A stretch of 64,000 nucleotides of DNA from Candidatus Poseidoniales archaeon (GCA_028283505.1 JAPOFX010000007.1:1-64000); one strand, 5' to 3'; positions 47,889 through 57,943 are shown, counted from the first letter of the stretch. Notes: generated by a model from the letters alone, not told the origin. Translations and numbers: made by a program.

Positions 47889-48350
47889 CTAGTTTTCATA
47901 CCTAAAGATGGCCTTTAGGGACTCAATAGATAATCCAGAAATCCACAGGCTAATCGCAATCCCCCCAATCTGGAGTAATAGTCTAACAACATGGCCGACA
48001 GGAGAAAGCGACTCACCACCTCCCAGCTCGACATCATAAATCCACATGTACAGATTGGCTGGGTACAAAATGATGAGCAATATGGCACTCGAGACACCGG
48101 CTCTTTCCCTGTAGTATGTTCCGTAATCAAAAATAACCTCAATCCCAGCCACAACCAAGGCGGCTCCGACCATTATTTCAGCCACACCGCTGATTAGAAC
48201 CCAGAACCTAGCGTAACCAAATATTGGAGGCACTATAGGCTCAAACCACTTCGTGTCAGTAAAGTGTAATACTCCCACATAGAAGAAGAAACAACCCCCA
48301 ACTAGGGCAGAAACTCCCTTTGCGAAGTTAGCTGTAACATAAGGATCCAT
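47889..48350 (-). CDS. DoxX-like membrane protein
   Basis: This 153-residue protein has four membrane helices. VGVLHFTDTKWFEPIVPP and FWVLISGVAEIMVGAALV are typical of DoxX-like proteins (in Thermoplasmata and bacteria), a family with only a loosely defined role near quinone or redox enzymes. The start abuts the folA stop. Confidence 0.75.
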   Translation of the reverse strand: MDPYVTANFAKGVSALVGGCFFFYVGVLHFTDTKWFEPIVPPIFGYARFWVLISGVAEIMVGAALVVAGIEVIFDYGTYYRERAGVSSAILLIILYPANLYMWIYDVELGGGESLSPVGHVVRLLLQIGGIAISLWISGLSIESLKAIFRYEN

Positions 48351-48875
48351 CTATTTTCGCTTCCATACTGAATATGTTGTACAAAACTCATTGTTTTCAT
48401 CTATTTCAGTTTCTTCCATCTTTGTTTCGACCCAATTTTCCCTTTCCCAAACCGGGAAAACGACATCCCCACTCTTCGACGTGTGTACAGTCGTAAGATG
48501 AATTTCATCCACATGCTCAAGGAACATTTCGTAAATTTGTCCCCCTCCTATTATCCAACACTCCTCGCAACCATCAGCATATGCAATTTCTATTGCCCTC
48601 CCAGGGTACAATGCATTTTCTGCATCATCATGATCCCAACCTGTATCTCTTGACATCACAATATTCAACCTCTCTGGCAAAGGCCTGAAGGAATTAGGTA
48701 GGGAATCCCATGTCTTCCTTCCCATTACTACCGCATTGAACCCGTCCCCTTTAGTAAGTCTCTTGAACCTTGTCAAGTCGCTGGAAATCCTCCAAGGAAG
48801 ATGTCCTTCCATCCCTATAAAACCATCTTCATCCATCGCTACGATCATAGAAATTTTCATTTTATCATCTCTCAT
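48351..48875 (-). CDS. folA: Dihydrofolate reductase
   Basis: This 174-residue protein is a bacterial-type DHFR. The motifs are [20 protein letters not shown] (substrate site with Trp), [12 protein letters not shown] (NADPH site), LNIVMSRD, and the late [26 protein letters not shown]. It regenerates tetrahydrofolate consumed by thymidylate synthase. The ATG overlaps the thyA stop as ATGA, so the two are translationally coupled. Confidence 0.95.
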   Translation of the reverse strand: MRDDKMKISMIVAMDEDGFIGMEGHLPWRISSDLTRFKRLTKGDGFNAVVMGRKTWDSLPNSFRPLPERLNIVMSRDTGWDHDDAENALYPGRAIEIAYADGCEECWIIGGGQIYEMFLEHVDEIHLTTVHTSKSGDVVFPVWERENWVETKMEETEIDENNEFCTTYSVWKRK

Positions 48876-49666
48876 ATTGATATTGGGGCTGGTATATGCG
48901 GGTGGTGTTGATAATTCTCAATCTCTATGCAAGAATAATCGAAATCGTCTATAGAGGTTATGTCCTTATTTAGCTTCAGAGTAGGCAAAGGTAACGGCTC
49001 CCTGATAATTTGCTCCTTTGCTTGTTCAATATGATTGTTGTACAAGTGGCAATCTCCGCCTGTCCAAATAAATTCACCCGGTTCTAAACCACAAACTTGG
49101 GCCATCATGCATGTCAGGAGACTGTAGGAGGATATATTGAATGGAACGCCCAAAAAAGCATCCGCACTCCTCTGGTATAACTGGCAAGATAATTTTCCGT
49201 CATTAACGTAGAATTGGAAGAATGCATGGCATGGCATGAGCGCCATCTCATCCAACTCTCCAACATTCCATGCAGATACAATAATCCTCCTACTTTCAGG
49301 ATTTGTCTTAATCATCTCTACAGCGTTACTGATCTGGTCTATTATCTTGCCATTTGATGATTCCCACTTCCTCCACTGCTTACCATAAACAGGACCAAGG
49401 TCCCCATTTTCATCAGCCCACTCATTCCAGATTCTTACCCCGTTCTGTTGTAAGTATCCGACATTAGTATCTCCCGATAAGAACCATAACAACTCATGAA
49501 CCACACTTGGCCAGTGGACTCTTTTTGTTGTAATTGCGGGGAGTCCCGTTGACAAGTCGAACCTCATCTGGTGTCCGAAAATTGAGATTGTTCCAGTACC
49601 GGTCCGATCCCCCTTCGAAACTCCTTCGTCCAAGATACGGCGTAGGAAGTCCAAGTATTGCTCCAT
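48872..49666 (-). CDS. thyA: Thymidylate synthase ThyA
   Basis: This protein has 264 residues from the ATG at 49666, the same length as E. coli ThyA, and its sequence is very close to bacterial ThyA throughout. Motifs: [53 protein letters not shown], the catalytic MPCHAFFQF, and [20 protein letters not shown]. It converts dUMP to dTMP using methylene-THF and produces DHF, which FolA recycles. Many archaea use ThyX instead, so lateral acquisition of the thyA-folA pair is likely. Confidence 0.97.
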   Translation of the reverse strand: MEQYLDFLRRILDEGVSKGDRTGTGTISIFGHQMRFDLSTGLPAITTKRVHWPSVVHELLWFLSGDTNVGYLQQNGVRIWNEWADENGDLGPVYGKQWRKWESSNGKIIDQISNAVEMIKTNPESRRIIVSAWNVGELDEMALMPCHAFFQFYVNDGKLSCQLYQRSADAFLGVPFNISSYSLLTCMMAQVCGLEPGEFIWTGGDCHLYNNHIEQAKEQIIREPLPLPTLKLNKDITSIDDFDYSCIEIENYQHHPHIPAPISI

Positions 49667-49706
49667 AAGTGACCCTAAAAATGACAGTTCTTCAAGGATG
49701 CGGAAA

Positions 49707-50483
49707 TCATGGAGCCCCCATCGACTCAATAGTTGACATTAGCTGATCAGTAAAATCACGATATAATGCCTTCATAATTGAGCTCTTACCATGTTCATCA
49801 ATATCGATTAGATTCCCTATTTGAGAGCTAGTGAAATTCCCCCCATCTTCAGAACCTAGCCACTCGCCAAATGTTACAGGCTCGCCAATATTCACTTCTA
49901 CTCTCTTCCAAAACCTGATAAAATTGGCGCCCGGAGGCATTACTTCTCTTGAACCTATGATCGAAATTGGTAATACCGGGACGTCGGGAAAGCTGGCCGC
50001 GATTCTGGCAACTCCGGTTTTCCCACGTTGTAAAAATGGAGGACTAGAATTCCTAGATCTGGTCCCTTCCGGAAATATCCCCAAAGCGTTCTCACTTCTC
50101 AAAACATCGTAGGCTTTAGAAAGCGCGTCTTTAGCTCCTTCAGATCGAAGTGTCTCAATCATTCCATTGCTTTTCATAATGAATCTGTTGGGCTGTTTTT
50201 GGAAGTGACCCTCCTTAGCAAGATAGAATACCTCCCTTCTAGCGGCAAGAATCTTGAAAATCGGGTCTAGGTTGGAAATATGATTGGAGGTCAAAATCAT
50301 CGGTCCTTGACGAGGAATGCGCTCAAGCCCAGTGAAACTAAGATTGAAAGTGAATCTTACAATTGGGCTGAGGTATCTTACAAGAAATCTGTACATAAGG
50401 GGAATGGAAAAATCCTCTTCTGTACCTCCAATATCTGAAATCTTCGAGAATTCAGTAATATCTTCCGAGCTTAGTTCGGGCAC
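49707..50483 (-). CDS. plsC: 1-acyl-glycerol-3-phosphate acyltransferase (PlsC family)
   Basis: This 258-residue protein starts at GTG. Acyltransferase motif I is NHISNLD (H-x4-D), and motif III is FPEGTRSR. The region between carries the usual substrate-loop residues, and [15 protein letters not shown] matches motif IV. PlsC makes ester phospholipids in bacteria. Its presence in an archaeon fits reports of fatty-acid/ester-lipid genes in Marine Group II. It is first of a minus-strand set with thyA and folA. Confidence 0.88.
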   Translation of the reverse strand: MPELSSEDITEFSKISDIGGTEEDFSIPLMYRFLVRYLSPIVRFTFNLSFTGLERIPRQGPMILTSNHISNLDPIFKILAARREVFYLAKEGHFQKQPNRFIMKSNGMIETLRSEGAKDALSKAYDVLRSENALGIFPEGTRSRNSSPPFLQRGKTGVARIAASFPDVPVLPISIIGSREVMPPGANFIRFWKRVEVNIGEPVTFGEWLGSEDGGNFTSSQIGNLIDIDEHGKSSIMKALYRDFTDQLMSTIESMGAP

Positions 50484-50524
50484 GTACTTCCCAGGACGAA
50501 CGTGGTTTCACTGTTTGGTATTCA

Positions 50525-51664
50525 ATGACAAGTATTCTAGGCATTTGTCTCCTCCGCGTTAGTGTGCCCAGGAGCGAGACGGTAGGATATTGCCTAGTTT
50601 TATTGATGCTATTGCCATTTCTTGCTTCTCCCGTAGCAGGGGAATGGGGAGAAGATTCTTGGCTTGTAAACATAATCGGGCCAGAGAGGTTAGAAAACGG
50701 CGATGAATTTGGATGCCATGGATATGAGGGCATTTTAACCTCTGAGAACAATTGGGTCATTGAAGGTTGTAAAGATTACCTGATGGACAGTACAAATGCA
50801 TCCAGATGGGGAATGGCACCGATTTCGTTCGGAATTCCTGGTCAAACAGTCGATCTATTTACTTCATCCCAACTCCTCTTGTCTGGATTCAGGATTGTGG
50901 GAGACATGTTAGATGAAGCCCCAGAAGGTCTAATTTTAGCTCATAGGAACGGGGGGAGCCTCGAAAAGGGAGTTGCGGATATAACCCAGTTCGAATCTGC
51001 AGAAGAGGACTCCTTGGTGAGTATATACTGGAGGGCCAGAATTGACGATCTCAGGGTCAGAGAAGATAAGGATGCGATATCATGGCTAGAAAATCAAGAC
51101 CTTTGGTACACAACCTGGGGCGAGTGGATTATGCACCAATCTTCTTCAAAGAATACTTCTCTATCGCTTATTGGGTCAGAGATACATTCATTTTCAGAGA
51201 TTAGTGAAGGCGGATGGTCTGTTCCCGGTACATCATTTATCGAATTTGATGCCGATATCTCCGGCGTGTTCGACTCCAATGGTGACTCATATCCCGTGAT
51301 CTCCGCCGAATCGAAAAAGTTGGAGATTGGGTGGAGGGTTGTAGAGGGCGGAATATTGCTTACTCAATCTCCTGGAACCAATATAATCGTCCAACTTAGC
51401 GAAACCCCAGAATCAGTTTCGATAGAGCCAGCTATCACATTCAATGGACATAGGAATGCAGTGACAATTGTGGGCCACCATACAACGAATCTTTTCCAAT
51501 GGTCATCAGATTTTCAGGAGTCCCCACTAACCTTTACTTGGTTGATCGAGAAGCCGTCCGAGGAAGAAATTGATTGGACTCTCCCTATTATCGCAGTAGC
51601 CACGTTAATCGCTGTCCCTGTTGCCGTCAAGAGAGTGATTGAATCGGACAGAATGGGTTATTGA
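50525..51664 (+). CDS. Secreted protein with a C-terminal anchor, unknown
   Basis: This 379-residue protein is not recognised. The N-terminus holds a signal peptide (LVLLMLLPFLASPVAG); an in-frame GTG at 50564 may be the real start. The mature part is beta-rich with two cysteines near residue 65-75 (FGCHGYEG, IEGCKD) that could form a disulfide. A single helix near the C-terminus (WTLPIIAVATLIAVPVAV) and a short basic tail anchor it. It ends directly against the convergent saccharopine-dehydrogenase-like gene. Confidence 0.65.
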   Translation: MTSILGICLLRVSVPRSETVGYCLVLLMLLPFLASPVAGEWGEDSWLVNIIGPERLENGDEFGCHGYEGILTSENNWVIEGCKDYLMDSTNASRWGMAPISFGIPGQTVDLFTSSQLLLSGFRIVGDMLDEAPEGLILAHRNGGSLEKGVADITQFESAEEDSLVSIYWRARIDDLRVREDKDAISWLENQDLWYTTWGEWIMHQSSSKNTSLSLIGSEIHSFSEISEGGWSVPGTSFIEFDADISGVFDSNGDSYPVISAESKKLEIGWRVVEGGILLTQSPGTNIIVQLSETPESVSIEPAITFNGHRNAVTIVGHHTTNLFQWSSDFQESPLTFTWLIEKPSEEEIDWTLPIIAVATLIAVPVAVKRVIESDRMGY

Positions 51665-52711
51665 TTATGATATTTCTGGACCTGAAATTTCAATCCCATT
51701 TTCTCTCATCAATTCCAATACTGATATCAAAACCTCTCTAGGTAGGTTTTCGGGAGGATGATCGCCAGAAGATAACATGCTAGGATTCTCTAACCATGAA
51801 ATTATACATCCAACTGTTACCAATCCTGTAGTTCTGGCCATTGAGGAATCCCCTCCGTGTCCATGATCTATAATCTCCCATCTCATTACTCTATTCTCGG
51901 CATGGGCCACAACTTCCAACCATGTGAACTCTGATTTTTCAGGATGATAGCGCCATTCCTCCAAAAGGTCCCCCTCGTCTAATTTGCCACTATCTCTTTG
52001 ATCAATAAATTTCTGAATATGCCCCGGCCATCTAACGGTGTACTCGGACATCTCTTCAGCTGGAATATTAGCCAAAACTGACCGAAGACCATCAGTCAGG
52101 AATGCCTCCATGATGCCCTTCCCCTTAACTTCAAAAAAATGCCTTTCCGAGAGAGCTGGAATTGTAATCACTTCAGAATTCCTGATAACCCTGGCAGGCC
52201 GAGTATATTCTGCGATAACGTCTTTCGGGGAGAATGGCGCCATATATTTCCAAGCGCCGTCGGGTTTAGTTGGATTCCCACCAACCCTAATTTCCGCTTT
52301 ACTCAGATTTCCCATCACTCTGTAGGCCTCGGATAGTAGCATGTTCGACAATCCTGGGGCTATACCTACATCCCAGAGAATTCTGGAATCATTGCTACTT
52401 AATTCCACGGAACTAATATCTGGAGTAATCTCACTGAAGCTCAGGTCTACTATTGGCCATTTACCACCAGATAGCTTTCTTGTAAGATCGTATCCGATAT
52501 CTCCCGGGAGCATGTTAACGACCAAATCAACAGTACCAAATGCGGACAACTCTACATCCATTGCATTGACGTGTTTCACGGTAATGTTGGGATGGTCGAA
52601 AGAAATATTGGAGTCAAGGTCGTAAACCTGCACATTATGTCCTTCTTCCGCCAATTTCCTCGCAACATACGACCCCACGAGTCCCGCTCCAAAACAATGG
52701 ACAGTCTTCAT
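51665..52711 (-). CDS. Saccharopine dehydrogenase-like (amino acid) dehydrogenase
   Basis: This 348-residue protein has an N-terminal Rossmann fold, FGAGLVGSYVARKLAEEGH, then VVNMLPGDIGYDLTRKL and a catalytic-domain signature WDVGIAPGLSNMLL, which is typical of Lys9/Lys1-type and related reductases. GDSSMARTTGLVTVGC near the end is also family-like. Substrates may be saccharopine, lysine or another imine-forming amino acid. No lysine-pathway gene is adjacent. Confidence 0.82.
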   Translation of the reverse strand: MKTVHCFGAGLVGSYVARKLAEEGHNVQVYDLDSNISFDHPNITVKHVNAMDVELSAFGTVDLVVNMLPGDIGYDLTRKLSGGKWPIVDLSFSEITPDISSVELSSNDSRILWDVGIAPGLSNMLLSEAYRVMGNLSKAEIRVGGNPTKPDGAWKYMAPFSPKDVIAEYTRPARVIRNSEVITIPALSERHFFEVKGKGIMEAFLTDGLRSVLANIPAEEMSEYTVRWPGHIQKFIDQRDSGKLDEGDLLEEWRYHPEKSEFTWLEVVAHAENRVMRWEIIDHGHGGDSSMARTTGLVTVGCIISWLENPSMLSSGDHPPENLPREVLISVLELMRENGIEISGPEIS

Positions 52712-52809
52712 GCTCCTTCGTCATTGATTTCCTCTATTGCACCTTCGGTTCGTTACATTGAGACATATTCCTGCGATGACTTGATTGAGTGGCCCATATT
52801 CCAAGGTCC

Positions 52810-54192
52810 ATGGACGGCGACAATGCTATTGATCCATGGTCCTCAGAAGGAGTCACTAATTACTCTCGAATAGTCAATAAATTCGGGCTTCGGAAGTTAG
52901 ACCCGTCTTTACTCCCGAATCCCGGATTGCTGCACAGGAGGGGCATAGTTTTCGCGCACAGGGATTTGGATGTGGCCGTTAGGTGCATTAAAGACGACTC
53001 CCCATTAGGTGTCCTAACTGGACTGATGCCGAGCGGAGGAATGCACTTGGGGCACAGTATGGTAATTGAGCAGGTAAAGTGGTTTCAACAACAAGGTGCA
53101 GACGTGACCGTTGCTGTAGCTGATCTGGAGGCTCTTGCAACGAGAGGAATCAGCCTCTCAGATGGACGTAAAACCGCAATTGAAGAATACGTACTGAACT
53201 ATGCGGCCCTAGGCCTTGACCCATCTAAGTCGAGCGTGTACTTCCAGAGCGCGAGGCCCGATGTCCAGAGATTGGGATTTAAACTGGGGAGAAGAACTAA
53301 TCTTTCAGAATTTGAAGCAATCTACGGATTTAGCGGAGATACCAATTTGGCCCATGTACAGGCCCCCATGGTCCAGGTCGGGGATATTGTTCATCCTCAA
53401 TTAGAGGAATACGGTGGACTAAGGCCAATTGTTGTCCCAGTTGGGATAGACCAAGATCCACATCTCAGACTCACAAGGGATATCATAGCCAAGACACACT
53501 GGTTCAACATCAACCCCAGGAAATCGGGCGGCGTGACGATATCCCTTTCCATTCAGGATGACAACTCAAAAATTTTTGGTGTAGATAACAGGGGCAGAAT
53601 TAACAAGGAAATCAGATCAAAAATCTTTCAAAGTGTCGTTGAGATAGTTTCAACACTCGGATTTGCCGACGTAATCGCCAATCCCAAGCATGGGACATTG
53701 GAAATACCTGGCGCTACCAGTTCAGACAAGTACCCAATTAGACTTGGCCTACTAAAACTAGAGAGGGAACTTGGTGGCCTCGGATTGATGACGCCGTGTT
53801 CGACCTATCATAGGTTCGCACCCGGGATGACAGGGGGCAAGATGTCATCTTCAAATCCTGAGTCTACAATCTTCATGAACGATACGATAGAAACAATGTC
53901 AAAGAAGGTTAAGAGAGCAGTGAGTGGCGGTAAATCAACTGTCGAGGAGCACAGAAGATTGGGTGGTGATTGCAGTAAGGACGTTGCATTCCAATATTTG
54001 GAATTCTTTTTTGAAAAGGACGACATTGCGTTGTATGAGCTCAAGAGGGAATACGAAAGTGGAAGGATTCTTGCAGGTGAGATGAAAAAACTCTGCATCG
54101 AGAAGGCTAGCTTATGGCTCGAAGAAATCTCTGAAAAAAGGGAAATGTGGAGAGGTCGCCTGAGTGAGTTTTTAGCACCAGACTCTAGATAA
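52810..54192 (+). CDS. trpS: Tryptophanyl-tRNA synthetase
   Basis: This protein has 460 residues from the ATG at 52810, after AAGGT; the frame reaches to a GTG at 52789. The archaeal/eukaryotic-type TrpRS N-terminus NAIDPWSSEGVTNYSRIVNKFG is clear. Class I signatures are GGMHLGH (HIGH) and GGKMSSS (KMSKS). VPVGIDQDPHLRLTRDI is the ATP/tryptophan-site segment. It charges tRNA-Trp in the cytoplasm. The 3' end overlaps the convergent zpr1 by 8 bases. Confidence 0.95.
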   Translation: MDGDNAIDPWSSEGVTNYSRIVNKFGLRKLDPSLLPNPGLLHRRGIVFAHRDLDVAVRCIKDDSPLGVLTGLMPSGGMHLGHSMVIEQVKWFQQQGADVTVAVADLEALATRGISLSDGRKTAIEEYVLNYAALGLDPSKSSVYFQSARPDVQRLGFKLGRRTNLSEFEAIYGFSGDTNLAHVQAPMVQVGDIVHPQLEEYGGLRPIVVPVGIDQDPHLRLTRDIIAKTHWFNINPRKSGGVTISLSIQDDNSKIFGVDNRGRINKEIRSKIFQSVVEIVSTLGFADVIANPKHGTLEIPGATSSDKYPIRLGLLKLERELGGLGLMTPCSTYHRFAPGMTGGKMSSSNPESTIFMNDTIETMSKKVKRAVSGGKSTVEEHRRLGGDCSKDVAFQYLEFFFEKDDIALYELKREYESGRILAGEMKKLCIEKASLWLEEISEKREMWRGRLSEFLAPDSR

Positions 54193-54799
54193 ACTCTTCA
54201 CTTTCAACATCAAAAACCGGGTAAACTGGACCAGGTTCCAGCTCCTGAGCGATCTCCTCGGAAATCTCCGTAGACGTCGAATCCTCGTGTAATATTTGAC
54301 TGTGCCCAATGGGGTCTAGCAACTCCAGGGTTACGGCCTCCTGAGCAGTTTTGACACGTTCTATCCTGTTTAGAAGATCATCACATTTCCCCAATATTTC
54401 CGTATCCTTTTCATCGTCAGCCTGCCTCCTAATTATCCCAATCGCATCGCAGAACCTCTCTAAGACCCCCTCTACATTAGAGATATAACCAGTGGAGCTA
54501 GACCCCGGTGAGACTTCTAATCCCAACTCTGAAATCCTCACCGTGCATGAGGCAGATCTTACTACTCTGGCATTAAGATGCGTTTTATCCTCTATTTTGA
54601 GCTTCCAAGAGCCTGGCTTTTTTCCCTCGGCAGGGATGAAATCTGTCACTCTCCAGCCACAGTTGGTGCAAGACATTGTAATTTGAGTATGCTCCCCAAA
54701 ATAAGGAATCTCAGAGGTATGAGCCAGCATTTTTAGAGCATTATCCGCCCCGCAGACTGGACATGAGTGCTCAACCATACTTTCCATATAATCACTCAT
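54185..54799 (-). CDS. ZPR1-type zinc finger protein
   Basis: This 204-residue protein has a zinc site CPVC ... CTNCGWR (C13, C16, C43, C46). IPYFGEHTQITMSC, ARVVRSASCTVRISELGLEV and YISNVEGVLERF follow the ZPR1 zinc-finger/beta domain pattern. Archaeal members have one module where eukaryotic ZPR1 has two; in eukaryotes it binds EF1A. The start overlaps the sepF stop (ATGA), so the two are coupled. Confidence 0.85.
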   Translation of the reverse strand: MSDYMESMVEHSCPVCGADNALKMLAHTSEIPYFGEHTQITMSCTNCGWRVTDFIPAEGKKPGSWKLKIEDKTHLNARVVRSASCTVRISELGLEVSPGSSSTGYISNVEGVLERFCDAIGIIRRQADDEKDTEILGKCDDLLNRIERVKTAQEAVTLELLDPIGHSQILHEDSTSTEISEEIAQELEPGPVYPVFDVESEEFI

Positions 54800-55185
54800 G
54801 CGCTTGATGTACTTGAAAAGCTCGATGGAAGTAACAAGAGCCTCTTTTCTCCCAATCTTAGCACCTCTCCAGAGATATCATCATCGACAAATCTTTGAAT
54901 TTTATTTACTGCCACATTCAACTCAAGATCGTTGTTGATAATTCTTCCCATCTTAACAATAACAATGTCTCCGTCTGAAACCCAATTCATTATTTCTGAT
55001 ATTCCAGTAAGGTCCTGTAGCTCCGCCCTCCGTATAACTGTATCACCGACGATTCTTGGCACTGGAGCATCGGGATATGAAGAGCCCAAATCATGGTAAT
55101 CTTGACCCGGCCCCAGACTCTCTCTATGAGTGTCATAATTACTAACTTCAATCCACTTCGGACTCCCTCGTTTACCCCTCGCCAC
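54796..55185 (-). CDS. sepF: SepF, FtsZ membrane-anchoring protein
   Basis: This 129-residue protein has an N-terminal 50 residues that are polar and partly basic. The rest is a SepF core: RRAELQDLTGISEIMNWVSDGDIVIV, then VAVNKIQRFVDDDISGEVLRLGE and the final LLLLPSSF. In archaea SepF links FtsZ to the membrane. The N-terminus (ARGKRGSPKWIEVSNYD) lacks an obvious long amphipathic helix, so membrane targeting may differ. FtsZ-like protein is at 22456, 31 kb away. Confidence 0.88.
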   Translation of the reverse strand: MARGKRGSPKWIEVSNYDTHRESLGPGQDYHDLGSSYPDAPVPRIVGDTVIRRAELQDLTGISEIMNWVSDGDIVIVKMGRIINNDLELNVAVNKIQRFVDDDISGEVLRLGEKRLLLLPSSFSSTSSA

Positions 55186-55336
55186 GTTACTGCTGTTGAC
55201 AGTAACCCCTTGATGTATCCGGTTATTTGTTGATCTCCTTAGCTAGATGATTAGGAATTTCTCGGACCACACTCCCGTCGGATTCATAAGGGGCTGACCT
55301 GAGAAGAGACTGCCGGGAATCACCGGCGGTGGTTAT
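55186..55336. other. Intergenic region upstream of psmB
   Basis: This 151-base spacer lies between divergent sepF and psmB. A short hairpin, GCCGG (55312-55316) with CCGGC (55323-55327), lies 10 to 25 bases before the psmB start. No clear TATA element is visible; ATTTGTTG near 55225 is the most AT-rich part. Nothing else is recognised. Confidence 0.3.
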
Positions 55337-55963
55337 ATGGACTCAACTTTGGACGCTGTTAAGACAGGCACTAGCACCATTGGAATAACATTCGACGGGG
55401 GCGTGGTTGTAGGTGCGGACCACAGGGCAACAATGGGCCATTTTATCGCAAACAAATCCGTCAAGAAGTTGTTTGACATTTCTGACTATGTCGCTCTAAC
55501 AACCGCCGGCTTGGTAGGGCACGCCCAATCGCTCTCGAGAACACTTTCTGCCGAATTGAAACTTTACGAATTAAAACAAGGCAAGCCGATGACAGTCAAG
55601 GGTGCGGCAACACTCACAGCGAACATCCTCGTCGGTAGGCCGCATTATGTTCAATTGCTGATAGTAGGCGTCGACAGCTCAGGACCAAGTGTTTACAGCA
55701 TAGACTCAGCTGGAGGATCAATACCAGATGTCTACTGTGCCACTGGTTCCGGTAGTCCCTACATGTACGGCGTCTTGGAAGATCAGTTCAAGCCTGACAT
55801 GTCAGAGAAGGACGCACTCAAGGTTGCAGCTAAGGCACTACTCGCTTCCGCTCAAAGAGATGCAGCAAGCGGGAACGGCATGGACCTAGCTGTAATAACC
55901 CCTGAAACTGGATACAGACAACTAACAGATGAAGAGGTATCGACCTTAATCCAATCCCTTTAA
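55337..55963 (+). CDS. psmB: Proteasome beta subunit
   Basis: This 208-residue protein has a propeptide MDSTLDAVKTG that is cleaved before Thr12 (TSTIGITF), giving the catalytic N-terminal threonine. GVVVGADHRATMG, the SVKKLF lysine region, and the ASGNGMDLAVITP end follow the archaeal beta pattern. It forms the inner rings of the 20S proteasome with an alpha subunit encoded elsewhere. Confidence 0.96.
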   Translation: MDSTLDAVKTGTSTIGITFDGGVVVGADHRATMGHFIANKSVKKLFDISDYVALTTAGLVGHAQSLSRTLSAELKLYELKQGKPMTVKGAATLTANILVGRPHYVQLLIVGVDSSGPSVYSIDSAGGSIPDVYCATGSGSPYMYGVLEDQFKPDMSEKDALKVAAKALLASAQRDAASGNGMDLAVITPETGYRQLTDEEVSTLIQSL

Positions 55964-56023
55964 CACTCACCAAGTGAATCTCCTGTTATGACAGGACGAA
56001 TGGCGTGAGCTGGAAGTGAAAAA

Positions 56024-57943
56024 TTGAGACTGACTTTCACCGAGATTAAGAAAAAAATTTCGAAGATAGTCCCAGATGGTCTAGACTATGACGTGGATTT
56101 AGAGGCTGGCTCCATATCGATCATAACAAAAGAACCAGCTTCTTTTGGAGGGGCTGGAGGAAATAGCCTAACTGTAAAAATTGCTAAAGCGATCAGAAGG
56201 AGGGTAGTCATAAGGCCCCATTCCAGCATGCTCTCCACAGAAGATGAAGTGAACGATGCAGTCTCCAGAATATTGCCTGAAGAAGCACAAGTAAGAAGAG
56301 TCTGGCTTGACCCAGCTTTGTCTGAAGTCACTATAGAGGCCGACGATCCAAAATCCGCAGTTGGTCAGAAAGGATCGAATATTCAACAATTAAGAAATGA
56401 AATTGGGTGGTTGGTGAATGTTGTTAGAGCTCCTGCCAGGGAAAGCAGAACTCAGACGGATATTAGGAGGTTTAGGAAGGACTTAGCAGAGGAGAGAAAG
56501 ACACTGCTTAGAAAATTTGGGACCAGAATTTACAGGCCTCAGAGACCTGGTCCTTCTTGGGTGAGAGTGACGGCCTTAGGATCATATAGAGAGGTTGGTA
56601 GGGCGATGCACCTAGTTACTACAAATGAGTCAAAGGTGTTGGTGGACTGTGGTGCAAAGCCCACCTCCAACAGGAACGAAGTTCAACCTTTCTTTGCGGC
56701 TCCCGAAATGCTACCATTGGACAATATCGATGCTGTTGTGATTACCCACGCTCATGTGGACCACATCGGAATGTTACCCGTCCTGTTCAAGTTTGGGTAC
56801 AAGGGACCGGTCTATTGCACCCAACCAACAAGAGATTTGATGACCCTGTTACAAATGGACTACATCAAGGTAGCACAGGCAGAAGGAAATGAAGCACCAT
56901 ACTCAAAATCCGATATACAGGAGTGCATCAAACACGTTGTCGATGTCAATTGGGGTGAGAAGACCGATATCGCTCCAGACATTAAAATGACAATGGAGAA
57001 CGCTGGCCATATATTGGGGTCATCTAGTGTGTATATGCAAATCGGCGAAGGAAGAGATGAACACAAGTTACTATTTTCTGGTGATATAAAATACGAGAAA
57101 TCATGGCTTTTTGATGCTGCCACAGTCCGCTTCAACAAGGTCGATACACTAGTTGTAGAATCAACCTATGGAGGCCCTCAGAGTATTCAACCAACCAGGC
57201 AACAAGCAACTCAGGACCTGCAGGACTTGATAGTGGACACACTATCTAGGAAGGGAAAAATTTTCTGTCCCGTCTTTGCTGTCGGTAGGTCGCAAGAAGT
57301 GATGATGGCAATTGATGAATTGTTCAAGTCAGAAAAGGTGACTCCAGTAACCGTCTGGCTAGATGGTATGATTTCTGAAGCAACAGCCATTCACACCAGC
57401 CACCCCAATTACCTCAACAAGGATTTGCGTGGGAAGATGTTAAGGGGGGGAACCGAGAATCCATTTAACTCAAAGTGGTTCAGGCAAGTCGAGTCCAGAG
57501 ATCAGAGAGAGTCCATTCTTCTAGATCCATCCCCTTGTATAGTCCTGGCAACAAGTGGCATGATGACGGGCGGACCCATTGTGGAATACTTCAAGCACTG
57601 GGCACCTGAACCTGGAAATACCCTATGCTTCGTGGGATATCAAGCATCTGGGACTCTAGGTAGGAGACTTCAAGATGGCCACTCTCAGGTTCCCCTTGTC
57701 GACAAAGGACAGACTCTCATGGTAGATGTCCGGTGCAATATGGTGATAATAGACGGATTTAGTGGCCATTCGGATAGGAATCAACTAATGGACTATGTAA
57801 AAGCGCTTAACCCTACACCTAGAAAGATAATCTGTCATCATGGCGATCCACAGACCTGTAACGCATTTAGAAAGGGACTCAGAGAGAAGTTCAAAGTACA
57901 GACATACGCTCCTGACAATCTAGAAACATTAAGACTGGTTTGA
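56024..57943 (+). CDS. fttA: Transcription termination factor FttA (aCPSF1), beta-CASP ribonuclease
   Basis: This protein has 639 residues from a TTG at 56024; an upstream stop leaves little room for another start. The two N-terminal KH domains cover about residues 1-145 (the second has AVGQKGSNIQQLRNEIGW). The metallo-beta-lactamase domain has THAHVDHIGMLP near residue 240 and AGHILGSSSVYM. The beta-CASP insert has VFAVGRSQEVMMAID, and SGMMTGGP with GFSGHSDRNQL completes the site. It cuts nascent RNA at U-rich sites and ends transcription. Confidence 0.96.
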   Translation: MRLTFTEIKKKISKIVPDGLDYDVDLEAGSISIITKEPASFGGAGGNSLTVKIAKAIRRRVVIRPHSSMLSTEDEVNDAVSRILPEEAQVRRVWLDPALSEVTIEADDPKSAVGQKGSNIQQLRNEIGWLVNVVRAPARESRTQTDIRRFRKDLAEERKTLLRKFGTRIYRPQRPGPSWVRVTALGSYREVGRAMHLVTTNESKVLVDCGAKPTSNRNEVQPFFAAPEMLPLDNIDAVVITHAHVDHIGMLPVLFKFGYKGPVYCTQPTRDLMTLLQMDYIKVAQAEGNEAPYSKSDIQECIKHVVDVNWGEKTDIAPDIKMTMENAGHILGSSSVYMQIGEGRDEHKLLFSGDIKYEKSWLFDAATVRFNKVDTLVVESTYGGPQSIQPTRQQATQDLQDLIVDTLSRKGKIFCPVFAVGRSQEVMMAIDELFKSEKVTPVTVWLDGMISEATAIHTSHPNYLNKDLRGKMLRGGTENPFNSKWFRQVESRDQRESILLDPSPCIVLATSGMMTGGPIVEYFKHWAPEPGNTLCFVGYQASGTLGRRLQDGHSQVPLVDKGQTLMVDVRCNMVIIDGFSGHSDRNQLMDYVKALNPTPRKIICHHGDPQTCNAFRKGLREKFKVQTYAPDNLETLRLV

